Origin: a bacterium
GTDB lineage: Bacteria > Sysuimicrobiota > Sysuimicrobiia > Sysuimicrobiales > Segetimicrobiaceae
Assembly: GCA_035295165.1 (NCBI GenBank)
Contig: DATGJN010000116.1
Span: 34,596 to 98,595 of the forward strand
Reading direction: 5' to 3'
DNA length: 64,000 nucleotides
In this document: positions 53,727 to 62,902 of the stretch, in pieces
How the letters are laid out: the number at the start of each line of letters is the position of its first letter
Numbering within the stretch: position 1 is the first letter of the stretch
The notes under the pieces: model-generated
Database searches by the model: none
The model's input: the letters and a program-made list of their open reading frames with translations, nothing else
Told to the model about the DNA's origin: nothing
Position numbers and translations under genes: made by a program

Positions 53727-54130
53727 GGTCGGATGCCTCCTCCGGTCGCCCGGTGTGCCCTTCCCCATGCATGGTGCGGCCACCGCGGGCGAGCGGCGAC
53801 TTCGTCGCCATGCCGCGGCCCGCCGACGACCCTGCGTCCGCTGCGGTCTACTCTCTTCGCCGTCTGCGTCTACTACGTCGAATAGATCTGCGGGACAATC
53901 CCCTCGGCCCGTGGGGCGTGACCGGGTTGTCGTGTCCATACGCCGCCAGCTCGCTCGAGGCCTGCCGGCATCGTGCGATGCTCGTGCAGGGTCGGGCGTC
54001 CCCCACGGGGTGTCCGGTGCGCGATCGTGAGGTCATGCGGAAAAGTCGTCCTGCCGTTGGCACGCGCTGGCGCGCGCCGGGGCCGCCGTAAGCCGGCGGC
54101 GGGTCCCGGCGAACGGTCACGGGTTCCGGA
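53727..54130. other. No gene seen
   Basis: These 404 bases between the CAP gene and the coiled-coil gene hold only Arg/Pro-rich overlapping frames on both strands and no hairpin or promoter I would defend, apart from the CAP gene ribosome binding site at the left end. Confidence 0.45.
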
Positions 54131-55693
54131 TCAGCTCCGGTCGGCGCTCCCGCTTTGAGAGGTAACCACGTCCACGGGATCGACGCGTTCCTCCACGCGG
54201 AGTACCACCATCGTCTGCGTCGTGTTCGTCACCCGCACCGTGAATTCTTGGAGCTGCGAGAAGTCGAGGCTGGTCAAGGAGTCGCCGTCGATTGTGACGT
54301 CAATCATGGCAAGCCGCGGGACCTGCCACCGGGTGGCCAGGACCGCCCGCTTCACGTGAGGCAACCGGGCCATCGCTTCCACGAACCTATCGGTCAGCGC
54401 GTCCGAGGTTCCCTCCAACGCCACCGTGCCGGTCAACGCGGTCGGTCCCTGTCGCGGACCGGCCTGATCCGTGGCATGCGCGCCGCTCGCCGCGGCGTGC
54501 GCCTGCCCCAATTCGGGTTGGTCGGCGACCCGCTCGACCGCACCGTGCGTCTCGGCGTGCGCGTTCCGCCGAGCAGGATCGACCATACCGTTCGGTCCCG
54601 AGGACGTTCCGCTCGAGCCGGGATAGTCGGCGGCCTCAGCGCGGCTCGCCGCGACGATGTGCCCGAGCTCCGAACCGCCGCTCGACGCCGGGGCGTGCTC
54701 TTCCGCGACGTCGACGGGGTCGCCGCTCCGCAGCGAGGCAATCAGGCGTTGCAACCTGGGAATGACCTCACTGCGGGCGTTCGTCTGGACGCGCCCCACC
54801 GTGTCGACGACGGTCGAATACTCTTGCATGAGATGCTGGAACGCCCGCGCCAGTTCTTCTTGCTGCGGCAGCAGACGTTCCATTCTGGCGATCAGGTCGC
54901 CGACATATCGTTCTGCGTCGCTCTTGACAGCGTCCGCCCGCTGACGCGCATCGTCCAGCATGACCTGGGCCTCGGCCACCTTCTGCCCGGCCTCCCGCTC
55001 CGCGGTCGCCACCGCGTTCTCAGCCTTCTCCCGCGCATCTTCCAGGATCAGCTCGACGTCGTGCTGGGCCTCGGCCACCTGCTGCCCGGCCTCCCGCTCC
55101 GCGGTCGCCATGGCCTCCGCGGCCTTTTGGCGCGCGTCCTCCAGCAGCGACGCAGCCGCGTGCTGGGCGTCGGCCACCTTCTGCCCGGCCTCCCGTTCTG
55201 CGGTCGCCACGGCCTCCCCGGCCTTCTGGCGCGCCTCTTCCAGCATGAACTCGGCCTCGTGTCGCACCTCGGCCGTCTTCTGCGCAGCCAGGCGCTCGGC
55301 AGACGCGACCGCTTCCTCGGCTTTCTCGCGCGCGTCTCGCAACGTCGCGATCGCGGAGGCTTTGGCCTCCTCCCGCGCCCGATCCCCACCGGCCCTGGCC
55401 GCGGCAAGAATCTCATCGGCCGCCGTGCGGCCGGCAACAAGCAGCGCCTTGGCGCAGGCATGCGCGTCACGCAGCACCTGCTGCGCGAGATTCCCCTCGG
55501 ACCGATAGGCGGCGGCTAGTTGCTGGTGGGCGACCGCGGTCTCCGCCTGCAGCGCCTCCGCGGCTCCCCCCGCCTGTTTGAAGGTCGCCCGAAACGTGTC
55601 CCAGTCGGGGACGCGATCCGTAACCTCGTTGTCCATTCCGTCAAGGAGCGACGAAGCCTCGGCCAGCCACTGCTTCCACTCATCGTGATCCAT
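54131..55693 (-). CDS. Coiled-coil protein with 33-residue tandem repeats
   Basis: 520 residues from the ATG at 55693. The N-terminal part (1-125) is helical. Then come four copies of a 33-residue unit (126-158, 159-191, 192-224, 225-253, the last shortened) with core AEREAGQKVAEAQ and LLEDARQKA, giving a long Ala/Glu/Lys coiled coil. After about 330 a Ser/Gly/Ala linker leads to a C-terminal alpha-beta domain (TGTVALEGTSDALTDRFVEAMARLPHVKRAVLATRW...). No membrane segment. It resembles DivIVA- or filament-like envelope scaffolds in shape, without a clear signature. Confidence 0.6.
   Translation of the reverse strand: MDHDEWKQWLAEASSLLDGMDNEVTDRVPDWDTFRATFKQAGGAAEALQAETAVAHQQLAAAYRSEGNLAQQVLRDAHACAKALLVAGRTAADEILAAARAGGDRAREEAKASAIATLRDAREKAEEAVASAERLAAQKTAEVRHEAEFMLEEARQKAGEAVATAEREAGQKVADAQHAAASLLEDARQKAAEAMATAEREAGQQVAEAQHDVELILEDAREKAENAVATAEREAGQKVAEAQVMLDDARQRADAVKSDAERYVGDLIARMERLLPQQEELARAFQHLMQEYSTVVDTVGRVQTNARSEVIPRLQRLIASLRSGDPVDVAEEHAPASSGGSELGHIVAASRAEAADYPGSSGTSSGPNGMVDPARRNAHAETHGAVERVADQPELGQAHAAASGAHATDQAGPRQGPTALTGTVALEGTSDALTDRFVEAMARLPHVKRAVLATRWQVPRLAMIDVTIDGDSLTSLDFSQLQEFTVRVTNTTQTMVVLRVEERVDPVDVVTSQSGSADRS
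54928..55319 (-). repeat. 99-bp tandem repeats in the coiled-coil gene
   Basis: Units of 99 bases encode the 33-residue repeats. The segment reading CTCCCGCTCCGCGGTCGCC (plus strand) recurs near 54994, 55093 and 55192 (the last with small changes), at 99-base spacing. High identity between copies points to recent expansion. Confidence 0.75.
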
Positions 55694-55947
55694 TAGAACA
55701 CCCCACCGCCAGATGTCTTGTGAATGCTGCCCTCGGAGGCGCGAGCAGGACGGACGCACCCTACGCTTCTCGATTGTGCCCAAAATTGGCGGCCGAAAGA
55801 CACGCCTACCAAATGCCGCTCGGGCGGCGGCGCCGCGCGAGAACACGCGCGCCGCCGTCTATGGCGCCTGCTGGGTGGGCATGTTCAGCGCGGGGCTCGT
55901 GAGGCATTCGACGCCTGGAGCCACCCGCGCAAGAAGGGAGAGCGCCC

Positions 55948-56139
55948 GTGGAATTGAAGGAATTGGCGCGTCAGCTCTCTGACTTGGTCTGGGCGCGCGA
56001 ACAGCAGACCGAGCAGCCGATGGAGGCGGCGATCCTGGGTTACGTGCAGGACGCTGTGACGGCCGAAATCGAGCATCGGCGGCGCTTGCGAGATCTCGAT
56101 CGGCGGCTTGTGGACCTGGGCGTGATCGTCCGGACGTGA
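55948..56139 (+). CDS. Small protein of 63 residues, unknown
   Basis: GTG start after GGGAGAG. MELKELARQLSDLVWAREQQ and TAEIEHRRRLRDLDRRLVDLGVIVRT suggest two helices with coiled-coil character. Divergent from the coiled-coil gene by 254 bases. Nothing indicates function. Confidence 0.45.
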   Translation: MELKELARQLSDLVWAREQQTEQPMEAAILGYVQDAVTAEIEHRRRLRDLDRRLVDLGVIVRT

Positions 56140-56636
56140 GGCATCAGCGTCGCCGCGCGGCTCAACGGCGAGCGCGGCCGGCGTCGGTTTCGCAGGCCGC
56201 AGCCAGAGGCCAGGCGCCGCGTCTCGCCGAGCTGGCGACCGCACACCACGGGGTCAGCGGGGCCACGGCGCCGCCGGGCCTCATCGTGGTCTCGCCACGT
56301 GCACCCGTTCGTCGGTATCGCACACGCCGACCCTGACAGCATCGAGCCTCCGACCCAGGGCTTTCGCTGTACGCGATCGTCCCGCGCAACACGCGCGGCG
56401 GAGGACCCGCGATCCGCCCGGCGTGTCACCGCGCCCACTGGGGCATGACCCGGCGGCGAAGGTACACGATCGATCGCCTCGGAACCCGCCGCGGCCCAAT
56501 CGGCCGAGGCGCGTGACCCAGGGGGCCGTCGCCCCCCCCCGCGCCCACCGGTCCGTCTTTTTCGGGCGCAAATTGGGCAAGAGATGTTACGGTCGCGTTG
56601 CCGAGATCAACGCTGCGCGCACAGGCGGGAGAGGCC
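56140..56636. other. No gene seen
   Basis: A stretch of 497 bases with only Arg-rich short frames on both strands. It includes a run of nine C at 56532-56540. The right end carries the ribosome binding site GGGAGAGG of the next gene. Confidence 0.45.
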
Positions 56637-57878
56637 ATGGACTTCGAGTACGTCGAGTACGAGTACTTCGGGGACGAAACACATGCGGGCGAGCGTATCT
56701 CGTCGTTGCTGACCGACAGCGGCTATCAGAGCCTGCGGCGAGACACGGCCGAACTGGTTCGACGGTACCTGCCCGGCGTCGCCTTGCCGGTCCCTGGCGG
56801 ACGACCTGAAGCGGCCCGCACCGTGGACGCGCTGATTCCTCCCGCCGATTCCACCGCCAGGGTTCTCCTGTGTGAGCGACCGGCGCCAAACGGGACGCCG
56901 GGGACGGTCGTCTCGATTCTCGCGCTCGGCCGGTCCCAGAACGACGCCCACCGTGTCTGTACCGCGGTCAGGCTCGTGCTGGATACGGAGGCCGTCGCCA
57001 ACAACGGCGCCGCGCGCATTCAACGGTTCCGGCACGAGTGGCTGCCGATCCTCGGCCTCGATCGGCCCGCCGCGTCGCCGGCCTCGGGCGCCAGGCCGCT
57101 CGCGGCGGCGCAGGCACTGCTCGCCCTGCAGCACGCGCCGCTGGTGTTGGGGCGGCCCTCCATATTGCGCTCTCGGACGGACACGATCACCGACCATTCC
57201 CGAACCCCCGTCGATCCCGAGGTGATGGACCGACTCGTTCCCGAGAAGTTCGTGGAGAGAGCGTTCGTGCTCGTGTGCCGGGAGAGCGGTCAGATCGTCG
57301 GTATCGGAGAAGACGCTACTGAAGTCGAAACCGCCATGCCCTTGACGCTGCGCTGTCCGCACTGCCGCCGCCCCCTGAGCGAGGAAGCCCACGACGTCCT
57401 GTACAGCCTCAGCGCGCAGGGCGAGGAGTTCATTCGGAGCACCCGGTGGATTCGCGAGGCGGTCGAAGCGGCCCTGCAGCGCCGGCACTGCGACACGGTC
57501 GCCGTCGCCGAAGGCACGGCGCGATCAGACGTCGACCTCGCCGCGCTCTGTCACGACACGGTGCTCCTGTTCCGCGCCAGGGAAAGCGCGCCATCCGACG
57601 AGGACATCCGCACGCTTGCGGACACGGTCGCGGCGTTTGAGCGGGCGGTGCCCGGCGTGCTCACGAGGGGCGTCTATGTGATGTCGCATGCGGCGTCCCC
57701 CCACGACGCGGGGACCGAAGGCACGGCGTCGTGCACGGTGCTCGAGCTCTCGCGGCTCGACGCGGGCCTCGATCGGCTCTTGGAAGACGTAAAGCAGGAC
57801 AACTTCGTTCGGCTCACCGGTTCCGAGTTGGAGATGATCCGCCCCGATCCCGGCTTGCTGCTTCCGTCCACAGCGTAG
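56637..57878 (+). CDS. Unknown protein with CxxC and a nuclease-fold-like C-terminal domain
   Basis: 413 residues; the ATG at 56637 lies two bases after GGGAGAGG. No signal peptide. The first 230 residues have no signature (acidic YVEYEYFGDE start). A CPHC pair (240-243) may bind metal with other Cys. From about 270, RWIREAVEAALQRRHCDTVAVAE, SDVDLAALCHDTVLLFRARE and TRGVYVMSH.. follow the strand-helix order of restriction-endonuclease-like folds, with D in SDVD. The E-x-K motif is FRAR here, so it would be inactive. This reading is tentative. The opposite-strand RHH-like gene converges 52 bases after. Confidence 0.5.
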   Translation: MDFEYVEYEYFGDETHAGERISSLLTDSGYQSLRRDTAELVRRYLPGVALPVPGGRPEAARTVDALIPPADSTARVLLCERPAPNGTPGTVVSILALGRSQNDAHRVCTAVRLVLDTEAVANNGAARIQRFRHEWLPILGLDRPAASPASGARPLAAAQALLALQHAPLVLGRPSILRSRTDTITDHSRTPVDPEVMDRLVPEKFVERAFVLVCRESGQIVGIGEDATEVETAMPLTLRCPHCRRPLSEEAHDVLYSLSAQGEEFIRSTRWIREAVEAALQRRHCDTVAVAEGTARSDVDLAALCHDTVLLFRARESAPSDEDIRTLADTVAAFERAVPGVLTRGVYVMSHAASPHDAGTEGTASCTVLELSRLDAGLDRLLEDVKQDNFVRLTGSELEMIRPDPGLLLPSTA

Positions 57879-57930
57879 CGCACGGCGCGCCCCCGGCCGG
57901 CTGGCCCCGGCGCGTCAACGAAGCCGGCTC

Positions 57931-58548
57931 CTATTCGTGGGAGTCGTGCGCGGGTGGAAGCGCGCCGGCTGTCTCCCCAACAGGCCGTGGGAGCGGATGC
58001 CCGAGCGCGGCGCGCGCCCGTGCCTGCGCTTCCTGTATCTGGCGCGCCAGTTGTTCCTGGGCGGCGGTTCCGGCCGATTCCAGAGCCTGCGCCTCCTGGC
58101 GCCTGCGCCGTCCGTCGTGACTCTTCGGGGGACCCGGGCTCGCACGCTCCGGGGCTTCGGGCGCGACCGCCTGCAGCTCCCCGGCAATTGCCAGCAGCGT
58201 TCCCCACTCCTGTGGAGGGACGTTCCCGGCGTACTGATGGATCGCTTTCAGAATCCGGACCTTGTGCAGGAGAAGCGCGGCCTTGCGAGGCCCCGTCATC
58301 TCCTCGCGGGGCGCGCACAGCGCCTCCGTCTCCTCGAGCATCACCTGCAAGAACGGATCAGCGCCCTCCTGCCGTGTACCCGCTTCCGTAACGAGGGACC
58401 AAAGAAAATCCGTCACGGTCAGGCCTCGACGCCGGGCCTCCGCATGGACCACATCGATGCGTTCGCGCGGCCACCTCAGGGTGATGCTTGCCCGCGTCTC
58501 CGGGATCCTCCGCTCGCCTGGGCCCTTCTGAGGCCTGATCGCCGTCAT
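57931..58548 (-). CDS. Unknown protein, 205 residues, RHH-like N-terminus
   Basis: ITLRWPRERIDVVHAEARRRGLTVTDFLWSLV at about 22-53 fits a strand-helix-helix as in ribbon-helix-helix DNA-binding proteins. The middle (MTGPRKAALLLHKVRILKAIHQYAG) is helical, and the end is a Gln/Ala/Arg-rich helix (QEQLARQIQEAQARARAALG). No signal peptide. A small regulator is possible. The gene lies 62 bases downstream of the peptidoglycan-binding gene on the same strand. Confidence 0.5.
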   Translation of the reverse strand: MTAIRPQKGPGERRIPETRASITLRWPRERIDVVHAEARRRGLTVTDFLWSLVTEAGTRQEGADPFLQVMLEETEALCAPREEMTGPRKAALLLHKVRILKAIHQYAGNVPPQEWGTLLAIAGELQAVAPEAPERASPGPPKSHDGRRRRQEAQALESAGTAAQEQLARQIQEAQARARAALGHPLPRPVGETAGALPPAHDSHE

Positions 58549-58610
58549 CGATCCATCGACTCCCTGTGGTCAAGGCGTCCCCACGCAGGCATCGCCCCCA
58601 TCCTTGGGGC

Positions 58611-59114
58611 TCACAACAGGCCGCGCAGGAGCCCGCAGGCCGCTTCGAGCGTGAGCTGCTGCGCCGAGCCGGGCGTCATCCACGTGAACCACGTGTCGTC
58701 GCCGACGACCCCGTCGACGGTGGTCCCGCCCCACGTCTGCAGCGCGCGCACGGCCGTCTCCGTCATCGGGCCGAAGATGCCGTCGATCGGACCCGCGTAC
58801 GGCACGAACTGGATCACGACATCGGCACCGGTCAGTGCCTGCTGCAACCACGCCACCGCCGGCCCCGTCGATCCGAGCTGCAACGTGGGGGAGGCTTCCC
58901 GGTAGCTCGGCAGTTTCGCCCACGTGGCAGGACCGACGATCCCATCCACGGTCAGGCCGTTGCTCTGTTGGAAATTCTCGACCGACGTCTGGAGGCCGGC
59001 GTCGAAGACGCCGGTGATCGGCCCGAACGGATTCCAGAGCAACATGCGGGCGAGGACTCTCTGCAGGCGCTTGACATCGTCTCCGGTCGAGCCGAGGCTA
59101 ATGGTCGCGGGCAT
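58611..59114 (-). CDS. Double peptidoglycan-binding-domain protein
   Basis: 167 residues; ATG after GAGGAATCGGGCG. Two PG_binding_1 repeats: ISLGSTGDDVKRLQRVLA...GVFDAGLQTSVENFQQSNGLTVDGIVGPATWAKL (5-68) and LQLGSTGPAVAWLQQALT...GIFGPMTETAVRALQTWGGTTVDGVVGDDTWFTW (78-145). No catalytic domain and no classical signal peptide. Such proteins bind the cell wall and may be exported by another route or act as spore or wall markers. The cluster around supports an envelope role. Confidence 0.85.
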   Translation of the reverse strand: MPATISLGSTGDDVKRLQRVLARMLLWNPFGPITGVFDAGLQTSVENFQQSNGLTVDGIVGPATWAKLPSYREASPTLQLGSTGPAVAWLQQALTGADVVIQFVPYAGPIDGIFGPMTETAVRALQTWGGTTVDGVVGDDTWFTWMTPGSAQQLTLEAACGLLRGLL

Positions 59115-59312
59115 CGCCCGATTCCTCCGATCGTGAAGAGCCGGAATGCACGATCCGTCCCAGTGGAGCGCTCACTGTGGTCGTGCCCCCTGACGAGAGG
59201 CCTTAGACTTCCAGAAGCAAGACGCGCCGACCACTCTCGGCGCGTCGACTCCTCGGAAACCGGTAGCCTCGATTGTCCGCGGGAGCACGGATCCAACCGG
59301 ACGCACTCGTCG

Positions 59313-59633
59313 CTAGTGGGCCCGCCCTCTCTTGCGCGCCGCGGCGGCGGAGCCCGGCTCGTCGCCGGGACGCGGGTCCGATGGAAGATCCGGGTCGATG
59401 AGGCTGCCCGACGGATTGCCGTTCGGGTTCGCGCCCAGCATTTGGTTCGCCGTCCACTCTCCCACCCGGCACAGAAGCTCATGGGGGAGTTGCCCGGCGA
59501 TCCGCGCAGCGCGACCGTAACACTGCACCGCCCAGTTGGGCAGCCCCAAGTCCCGCAGGCGCTGAAGCGACGCCTCGAACTCGCCCCGACGCTGGCGTCC
59601 AATGCGTGAGATGTTGCGGCGCTCTCGCTCCAT
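59313..59633 (-). CDS. Small protein of 106 residues, unknown
   Basis: From the ATG at 59633: MERERRNISRIGRQRRGEFE, then a helical middle with two Cys (LPNWAVQCYGRAARIAGQLPHELLCRVGEW) and a Gly/Asn/Pro-rich tail. The open frame continues upstream but overlaps the small membrane gene and loses protein character. No clear ribosome binding site. Function unknown. Confidence 0.4.
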   Translation of the reverse strand: MERERRNISRIGRQRRGEFEASLQRLRDLGLPNWAVQCYGRAARIAGQLPHELLCRVGEWTANQMLGANPNGNPSGSLIDPDLPSDPRPGDEPGSAAAARKRGRAH

Positions 59634-59700
59634 GATATGTACTTCGTGCCCAGAAAGAGGTCGCGGTAGACCGGGCAGGTCGTCGGACCGCGAGCCGCCC

Positions 59701-59934
59701 CTACCCGGGCCTGCCGTAGTCTCTCGGGATGCTGCGGCGCCCCTTCGGCGCATCGTACAGGAACGGATGGGCGTGCCGCGCGGAGAAATCAATACAGAGC
59801 ACCACCGCCACCACAAACGTCGCGGCGGCCACGGGCGCAAGGGAATGGACGAGATTACCGGCGGCGAAGCACACGATGAACGCGTCGAGGAGAAACTCGT
59901 CGATGCGCTTGCCGAGGACCTTCTGCCGAAGCAT
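59701..59934 (-). CDS. Small membrane protein, 77 residues
   Basis: The ATG at 59934 follows GGAGGAGG. Two hydrophobic segments (IDEFLLDAFIVCFAAGNLVHSL and VAAATFVVAVVLCIDFSA) make a helical hairpin in the membrane, with a basic tail. Short proteins of this kind often modulate a partner complex. It is 67 bases upstream of the 106-residue gene on the same strand. Confidence 0.5.
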   Translation of the reverse strand: MLRQKVLGKRIDEFLLDAFIVCFAAGNLVHSLAPVAAATFVVAVVLCIDFSARHAHPFLYDAPKGRRSIPRDYGRPG

Positions 59935-60165
59935 ATAGCCACCTCCTCCCGCGATCGCGCGGGATTGGTAGCGTCCTCTTCGGCGGCCCAGCCAGCCACG
60001 ATGCCGTGGCTCTGTGGCTTTGCGTCCCCGGATTACTCCGGGTTTGCCTGTTCGTGAGGCGCTCTATGGGTACGCACTTGGTATCGTGCCCACGGTGGGC
60101 CCGTGTTAGACGTGCGTACACCCGCGAACGCCGTCCGTTCCCTTGCGCGAGACGTCGCCCGCCCG

Positions 60166-61713
60166 TCAGCGCCCCAGCACCCCGATTTCGTAGACCTGGT
60201 TGTAGAAGAGCAGCCCGCGGTCGAGCTGAATGTAGAACCAGAGGCCGAGCGCTCGATAGTACAGCGTCTTGGTCTTGCCAGCGTCGTCCACGGCCACATT
60301 CGAGGGCGCGCCCAGGGCCGCGCGAACCTCGGCCTCGGTGCTCCCGATGTGGACATTCTTCACCGTCGTGAAGCGCCCGTCGTTAATCGCCCAGATCCGA
60401 TCCACCGTTCCACCCTTCGTCACCTGCACGCCAATGCCGTCGTTGCGCGGAGGCTTGTACCAACGCACCAGCGTGGTGCCGTCGTTCTGGGAGTCGGTGC
60501 TGGAGGGCGCCCCGAGAGTTGCCCGAACGTCCTGAACCGGCATCCCAAGTTTCACCGGACCGACGCGCGTGCCGGGTACCACGGCGAAGTGATCCGCGGA
60601 CGGCGCGGCCGGTCTCGAAGGCGTCACCGTCGTCGACCGTGGGGGCGCCGCGGGTGGCGTTCGAGCGGGGGCCGTCGGAGGGGTGCGCGGCCGCGCGGGT
60701 GCCGTCGGCGGGGCATGCGGCGGCTGCGCCGGTGCCGATCCCTGCGCCTGGCTCGGCGCCGATACCGGCTCTTGCGGTTGGGTCGGAGCGGGCGGAGGCG
60801 GTGGCGGTGACTCCGCCACAACCGAGAACAACGGGACCGCGGGCGGTACGTGCGGCGGCAGCGGTGGCTGCGGGCGCACCGGCGGGGGCGCCTGCGGCTG
60901 TGGCGGGGCTGCCACTTCCTTCACCGGTTGCGCCACGGAGAGCGTAGACGGTGACGTGGGGGGCGAAGGCTGCGCTTGCCCCGGTGCGGCCGGCGGAGGT
61001 TGCTGCGACGGCGTCAGCGCGGCGGCCTGACGTTTCAACGCGTCCGCGAGCAGCAGTTTCACCGCGTCGGCCGGAACTGCGAAGCTGGTCGCGGCGTCAC
61101 TCGCCGGAAGCTGCCCCCGCACCGTTCCAACCACTTGCCCTTTCAAGTTCATAATCGGCCCACCGTCGTCCCCGAGACGCTGCTTGGGTTGGAAGACGAG
61201 TACCCCATTGCGAAGCGCCTTGATGGTCGCTTCCGTCACGAGCGCCGCTCGGGCCTGCTTGTCCTTGTCCTGCGACTGTTTGGTCAGATCTGCGACCGAC
61301 GGGAAACTGAACGCGAGGATGTCATCTCCCGCGCGAACGGACGCCGCGTCGCCGAGGGGAAGCGGCGGCACACTCGGGTCCGAGATCGCCAGGATCGCCA
61401 GGTCGCTGCTGGCGTCCGAAGCGACGATCGTCGGTTCCACCCACGCCGATTTTGGGAACTTGACGCGCAGTTGGGAAGACCCGACCACGACGTGATACGA
61501 TGTGACGGCCATCCCCCGATCGACCACGAACGCCGTGCCTGAAACCGTGCCGGACGGACGATCGGCGAGGACGATTCCGATGCTCGGCTGGGCCTTCTGC
61601 GCAACCGCTCTCAGGGTCGGGCTGGAGATCAGCGACATCCCCACGGTGCCGGCCAGGAAACCGGCAAAGATCTCAATCAGCAACGGGATGATGCCCAGAA
61701 CCGGCGGAAGCAT
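60166..61713 (-). CDS. Membrane-anchored trypsin-like pseudoprotease with BamE-like repeats
   Basis: 515 residues, ATG after GAGG. An N-terminal membrane helix (LLIEIFAGFLAGTVGMSLI) is followed by an HtrA-type domain with H74 (TSYHVVV) and D104 (ASSDLAIL). At the nucleophile place the usual GNSGGP is GDDGGP, so Ser is Asp183; it should not cut proteins. A very Pro-rich linker (about 235-385) leads to two BamE/SmpA-like halves (VGPVKLGMPVQDVRATLGAP and VKNVHIGSTEAEVRAALGAP). It probably senses or binds peptides or envelope ligands. The Asp codon is GAC and the frame is clean. Confidence 0.82.
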   Translation of the reverse strand: MLPPVLGIIPLLIEIFAGFLAGTVGMSLISSPTLRAVAQKAQPSIGIVLADRPSGTVSGTAFVVDRGMAVTSYHVVVGSSQLRVKFPKSAWVEPTIVASDASSDLAILAISDPSVPPLPLGDAASVRAGDDILAFSFPSVADLTKQSQDKDKQARAALVTEATIKALRNGVLVFQPKQRLGDDGGPIMNLKGQVVGTVRGQLPASDAATSFAVPADAVKLLLADALKRQAAALTPSQQPPPAAPGQAQPSPPTSPSTLSVAQPVKEVAAPPQPQAPPPVRPQPPLPPHVPPAVPLFSVVAESPPPPPPAPTQPQEPVSAPSQAQGSAPAQPPHAPPTAPARPRTPPTAPARTPPAAPPRSTTVTPSRPAAPSADHFAVVPGTRVGPVKLGMPVQDVRATLGAPSSTDSQNDGTTLVRWYKPPRNDGIGVQVTKGGTVDRIWAINDGRFTTVKNVHIGSTEAEVRAALGAPSNVAVDDAGKTKTLYYRALGLWFYIQLDRGLLFYNQVYEIGVLGR

Positions 61714-62086
61714 GGCGTCCTCGCGTTGGACTAGCTGTTAGTGCCGCCTCTCCGTTCGTAGCGCGCACACAAGATCCCGCGGCGTTACTACTACTTTACC
61801 CGGAACTCGCCTTTCCAATTCGTCCGAGTGGAACGAGAGGGTCGCGTTCAGGCAGGGCGGTACACTCGCTTTGCCCGAACGGAGATTCGGCTATGCCGCG
61901 GGGGTCGCCGGGCCCGCCCGCGGGGAGACTTCGACGGCGGCGGGTGGTCCGCCGATCATTCGCGGGTCACCGGGGCACCCCGGCACACCTCCCCACGGAG
62001 GTCGCTGGGTCGTTGGGGAACGGCATCGAGGGACCGCTCAACGATACCACAAGCGGAGCGAGGGCGTGCGCGTCGGGCGAGACGCC
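61714..62086. other. No gene seen
   Basis: These 373 bases hold the leader of the pseudoprotease gene on the left (an AT-richer patch near 61785-61800 may hold its promoter). Otherwise only Arg/Gly-rich frames without a start signal. Confidence 0.4.
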
Positions 62087-62902
62087 TTAGAGGACGTGCG
62101 TGGTTGCTAGCTGCGCCGGCAGGCCGATCTCCTGCAACGCATTCGCCAGCCGCGCAGCCTCGGCCCGCGTGCGATACGGCCGACTCGCGACCAAGGAGTC
62201 CTGTCCAACCGGTGAGACGTCCACGATGTACCCTTTGCTTCGGATGAAATGCATCATGCTGTCCGCGCTGGCGTCGCGGGTGAACTCCCCGAAACTGACC
62301 ACGTAGCCCAGGATCGGCGGCCGATATTTCGTAGCGCGTACGGCGCGCGCGCCGGCGTGAGCCGTCTCGACCGGACCCGTGGTCGAAATGATCCGCACGT
62401 TCCCGGACGCTCTGGCCGGCGCCTCAGACGCCGGACGCTTCGCCAGGAACGCCGTCACAAGAGAGCTCGTGGTCGCCAGCGACCCCGGGTTCTCAGGAAC
62501 GCGCGCGATGTTGAGCGACGCCAGCAAGAACACGCCGGCGATCGCCGCCGCCGCCGCGGCGAAGGCCCCCCAGCGGGCCGCACCCTCCCAAAGCACGGCA
62601 GCGCTGCGCGCCGGCCGCCCCGCCTTCGCATCGCGCGGCGCCTGGGACGTGGCGTCCACCATCCGCATATACTGCCGCAGCCGTCGCAACCCGTGCAGTG
62701 GTCGGATGCCCGCGCGGAGGTCCGCGAGTTCCTCGTTGAGCTCCCGATCGATCTGACGCCACACGTCGCGCCAGGCGTACGCCTCTACCGCGTCGGCGTC
62801 GGTGGGGCCAACCAGGGGAATACCCTGGGGATCAAACAGGTACAAGTATCCCTGGATTTCCCGCGCCCGGTAGCCGTCGGGCAAAGACAGATCCACGCGC
62901 AT
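62087..62902 (-). CDS. SPOR-domain membrane protein
   Basis: 271 residues; ATG closely after AGGAGG. The N-terminal cytoplasmic part (1-105) is hydrophilic, then one helix (AFAAAAAAIAGVFLLASLNIA, near 112-132). The outside part ends in a SPOR-type domain (YVVSFGEFTRDASADSMMHFIRSKGYIVDVSPVGQDSLVASRPYRTRAEAARLANALQ, about 199-258), which binds glycan chains lacking peptides, often at the division site. It suggests a role in wall remodelling or division. The IS element ends 61 bases upstream of its start. Confidence 0.82.
   Translation of the reverse strand: MRVDLSLPDGYRAREIQGYLYLFDPQGIPLVGPTDADAVEAYAWRDVWRQIDRELNEELADLRAGIRPLHGLRRLRQYMRMVDATSQAPRDAKAGRPARSAAVLWEGAARWGAFAAAAAAIAGVFLLASLNIARVPENPGSLATTSSLVTAFLAKRPASEAPARASGNVRIISTTGPVETAHAGARAVRATKYRPPILGYVVSFGEFTRDASADSMMHFIRSKGYIVDVSPVGQDSLVASRPYRTRAEAARLANALQEIGLPAQLATTHVL

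Noticed and set aside
56532..56540. Run of nine C as a phase-variation tract
   Set aside because: It lies in a stretch without a gene, so slippage would have no reading frame to switch.
60000..60070. Possible tRNA-like fold
   Set aside because: A few short stems are visible, but no T-loop consensus or anticodon arm of proper length fits.
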